Shown in pieces: positions 4,500 through 6,182 of a stretch of DNA of 6,182 bases (position 1 is the first letter of the stretch; each line of letters opens with the position of its first letter). The notes beneath the pieces are model-generated. The model saw nothing but the letters and a program-made list of their open reading frames with translations, did not search any database and was not told where the DNA came from. Both the position numbers and the translations under genes were made by a program. Origin of the DNA: CAZEDU01 sp964511185 (GTDB lineage: Bacteria > Myxococcota > Myxococcia > Myxococcales > Myxococcaceae). The DNA lies in contig CAZEDU010000186.1 in NCBI GenBank assembly GCA_964511185.1, positions 1 through 6,182 of the forward strand, given 5' to 3'.

Positions 4500-6182
4500 C
4501 TACATCCGCGGCCGGCTGGCGTCGCTGGCGCGCTGCACCAGGGCCTCCACCGCCGCTTCCAAGGATTCCAGCGGCTTGCGTTTGAGGTCCATCACCGAGA
4601 TGCGGAAACGCACCCCCGACTGGGCTTCGACCTCGGCCAAGATGCGCTGGTAGGTGAGCGCGATGCCGTCGGCCTGGGACTCGGGGTGGACGGCGACCAG
4701 CGCGCCGTTGCCCACGTGCGCCAGCAGGTCGGAGGCGCGCATGCGCGAGCGCATCGCCTGCACCGCGAGCCGCAGCTTGTCGCCCGGGGGCGTGGACGGC
4801 ACCAGCGCGGCGAGCGCGAGCGGCCGCTGGTAGCGCAGCGTGCGGGCCAGCTCCTGATTCAGCCGCGCCACCAGCCCCGGCAGGTTCAAGGTGCCGGTTT
4901 CTGGATCATGCCCGCCGCTGCGCAAGAGCGACCGGCTCCGCTCGAGCTCGCGCTCGGTGTCGCGCAGCCGGAGCGCGCGGTCGACGCGGGCGAGCAGCTC
5001 GAGCCCCTGGAACGGCTTGCCCAGGTAGTCGACGGCGCCCAGGTTCAGCGCGCGGACTTTGTCGGAGACGCCCTGGTGCGCCGAGAGGAAGATGATCGGA
5101 ATGTCGGCGGTGTCGGTGGAGGCCTTGAGCGCGACCGCCGCGTCGAGGCCGTCGAGCTTGGGCAGGAAGATGTCGGTGACGATGAGGTCGGGCTTGAGCG
5201 CGCGGGCCATCGCCACGCCCTCGGCGCCGTCGCGGGCGAGCTCGACGCGGTAGCGCGACTTGAGCATCTCGGCCATCACCGCGGCGAGCTCGGGCTCGTC
5301 TTCGATGATCAGCACGCGCCGCAGCCGATCCGGGGCGCTGGGCGCGGGCAGCGGCGCCGCCTCGGGTTGATCCGACTTGGCGAGCGGCAAGGTGAAGACG
5401 AATGAGCCGCCGCCGCCCGGCGGGCTCTCGGCCCAGATCTCTCCGCCGTGCAGCTCGACGTACTCCTTGCAGATGGCGAGCCCCAGGCCGGTGCCAGTGC
5501 CGCTGCCGTGTCGATACTTGTCGAAGATGACGTGGACCTGATCCGGCGGAATGCCCTTGCCGTCGTCCTGCACCACCACGCGGGCCGAGTCGCCTTCGGG
5601 GGCCTTGACCCGCTGCGTGCGCACCACCACCGCGCCGGCGTCGCGCGCGTGCTGAATCGCGTTGGTGATGAGGTTCTGCAAGACCTCCTGCAGCTTCACC
5701 TCGTCGCCGACGACGAGGAGGCTCTCGGGCGTCTCCGACCGCAGCGCCACGCCCCGCTCGGCGGCGAGGATCTCCAGCGCCTCTGCCGACTCCTTGCACA
5801 GCTCGGAGATGTCGACGAGCGTCGGCTCCAGCGAGAGCTTGCCGCGCTCGGTCTTGCCGCGCTCGAGCAGCGACTCGACCAGGTCGAGGATCTTCTTTCC
5901 CTGCCGCAGAATCGCCTCGCCCGAGGCGCGCTGCTGCGGGGCGAGCTCGCTTTCCACCAGCAGCCGGCCGTGCCCCAACAGCACGTTGAGCGGCGCACGC
6001 AGGTCGTGGCTGCAGACGGCGATGACGTCGTCCTTCAGCCGGTTCAGCTCCTTCAGGCGGCGGTTCGCCTCGGTGAGCTCGCGGTAGCGATCGACGTAGG
6101 CGGACTCGAGCTCCTCGCGCTTGCGGCGCAGCGCCAGGTGGAGCCGCGCGTTGCGCACCGAATTCGCCAGCGCCGCGGCGAC
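4500..6182 (-). CDS. Hybrid histidine kinase with receiver and degenerate GGDEF domain (5' end off the window)
   Basis: The reading frame is open to the right edge. The first visible residues, VAAALANSVRNARLHLAL, look like the last helix of a GAF domain, so the GTG at 6156-6158 is internal and the true start lies outside. Numbering from that codon: coiled helix 9-45; HisKA with phosphoacceptor His51 in CSHDLRAPLN; HATPase with N box LQNLITNAIQHA (Asn162/Asn166), G1 DDGKG (198-202), F box IFDKYRHG and G2 GTGTGLGLAI (220-229); receiver 281-395 with acidic Glu286/Asp287, phosphoacceptor Asp329 (LIVTDIFLPKLDG), Ser359 and Lys381; GGDEF-like domain about 418-545. In the last, the start DPETGTLNLPGL fits, but the signature is GNGAL (483-487) and the usual DxDxFKxxND part is missing, so cyclase activity is unlikely. 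RASD (474-477) keeps I-site spacing. No membrane segment is visible, suggesting a cytoplasmic sensor. It probably autophosphorylates and passes phosphate to its own receiver and perhaps to a separate regulator. The architecture recalls Myxococcus SgmT, but identity is not claimed. Confidence 0.9.
   Translation of the reverse strand, partial: VAAALANSVRNARLHLALRRKREELESAYVDRYRELTEANRRLKELNRLKDDVIAVCSHDLRAPLNVLLGHGRLLVESELAPQQRASGEAILRQGKKILDLVESLLERGKTERGKLSLEPTLVDISELCKESAEALEILAAERGVALRSETPESLLVVGDEVKLQEVLQNLITNAIQHARDAGAVVVRTQRVKAPEGDSARVVVQDDGKGIPPDQVHVIFDKYRHGSGTGTGLGLAICKEYVELHGGEIWAESPPGGGGSFVFTLPLAKSDQPEAAPLPAPSAPDRLRRVLIIEDEPELAAVMAEMLKSRYRVELARDGAEGVAMARALKPDLIVTDIFLPKLDGLDAAVALKASTDTADIPIIFLSAHQGVSDKVRALNLGAVDYLGKPFQGLELLARVDRALRLRDTERELERSRSLLRSGGHDPETGTLNLPGLVARLNQELARTLRYQRPLALAALVPSTPPGDKLRLAVQAMRSRMRASDLLAHVGNGALVAVHPESQADGIALTYQRILAEVEAQSGVRFRISVMDLKRKPLESLEAAVEALVQRASDASRPRM

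Noticed and set aside
6156..6158. GTG as start of the histidine kinase
   Set aside because: The upstream codons to the window edge continue in frame as a GAF-type final helix (VAAALANSVRNARL), so the gene begins outside the window.

Overview
The window is high-GC DNA with strong G/C preference at third codon positions. Its gene content is lipoproteins with LAAAC and LVGC lipoboxes, small outer-membrane beta-barrel proteins, a long TPR lipoprotein and a GAF/histidine kinase/receiver/GGDEF-like hybrid. This suggests a Gram-negative bacterium of the Myxococcota or a related former deltaproteobacterial lineage. That placement is inferred from style and gene content; no marker gene is present.

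Layout, left to right. (1) Positions 1 to about 170 hold, on the minus strand, an internal piece of a hydantoinase B/5-oxoprolinase family protein (HyuB-like) that runs off the left edge. (2) Positions 164-823, plus strand, encode a beta-barrel-like protein that lacks most of its signal peptide. The two truncated genes meet head to head at about 150-172, which looks like a rearrangement breakpoint or an assembly join. (3) From 831 to the right edge all genes are on the minus strand and closely spaced. In transcription order they are the hybrid histidine kinase (4500 to beyond 6182), a TPR lipoprotein (2581-4455), a gluzincin-type zinc metalloprotease lipoprotein (1388-2530) and a small secreted beta-barrel-like protein (831-1391). 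The gaps are 44 bp, 50 bp and a 4-bp ATGA overlap. The 50-bp gap holds a strong palindromic tandem repeat that can fold into one long hairpin.

The minus-strand group reads as one probable operon with a cytoplasmic or membrane-linked signalling protein and three envelope proteins. The kinase has intact phosphotransfer motifs and an intact receiver. Its C-terminal GGDEF-like domain has lost the GGDEF signature but keeps a correctly spaced RxxD, so it looks like a possible c-di-GMP-sensing rather than c-di-GMP-making domain. The metalloprotease and the barrel protein are translationally coupled and may act together at the outer membrane. Most of this is ordinary signalling and envelope biology. 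I see no clear defence, CRISPR or mobile-element system. The items most worth following up are the breakpoint, the degenerate GGDEF domain, the hairpin repeat and the coupled protease/barrel pair.
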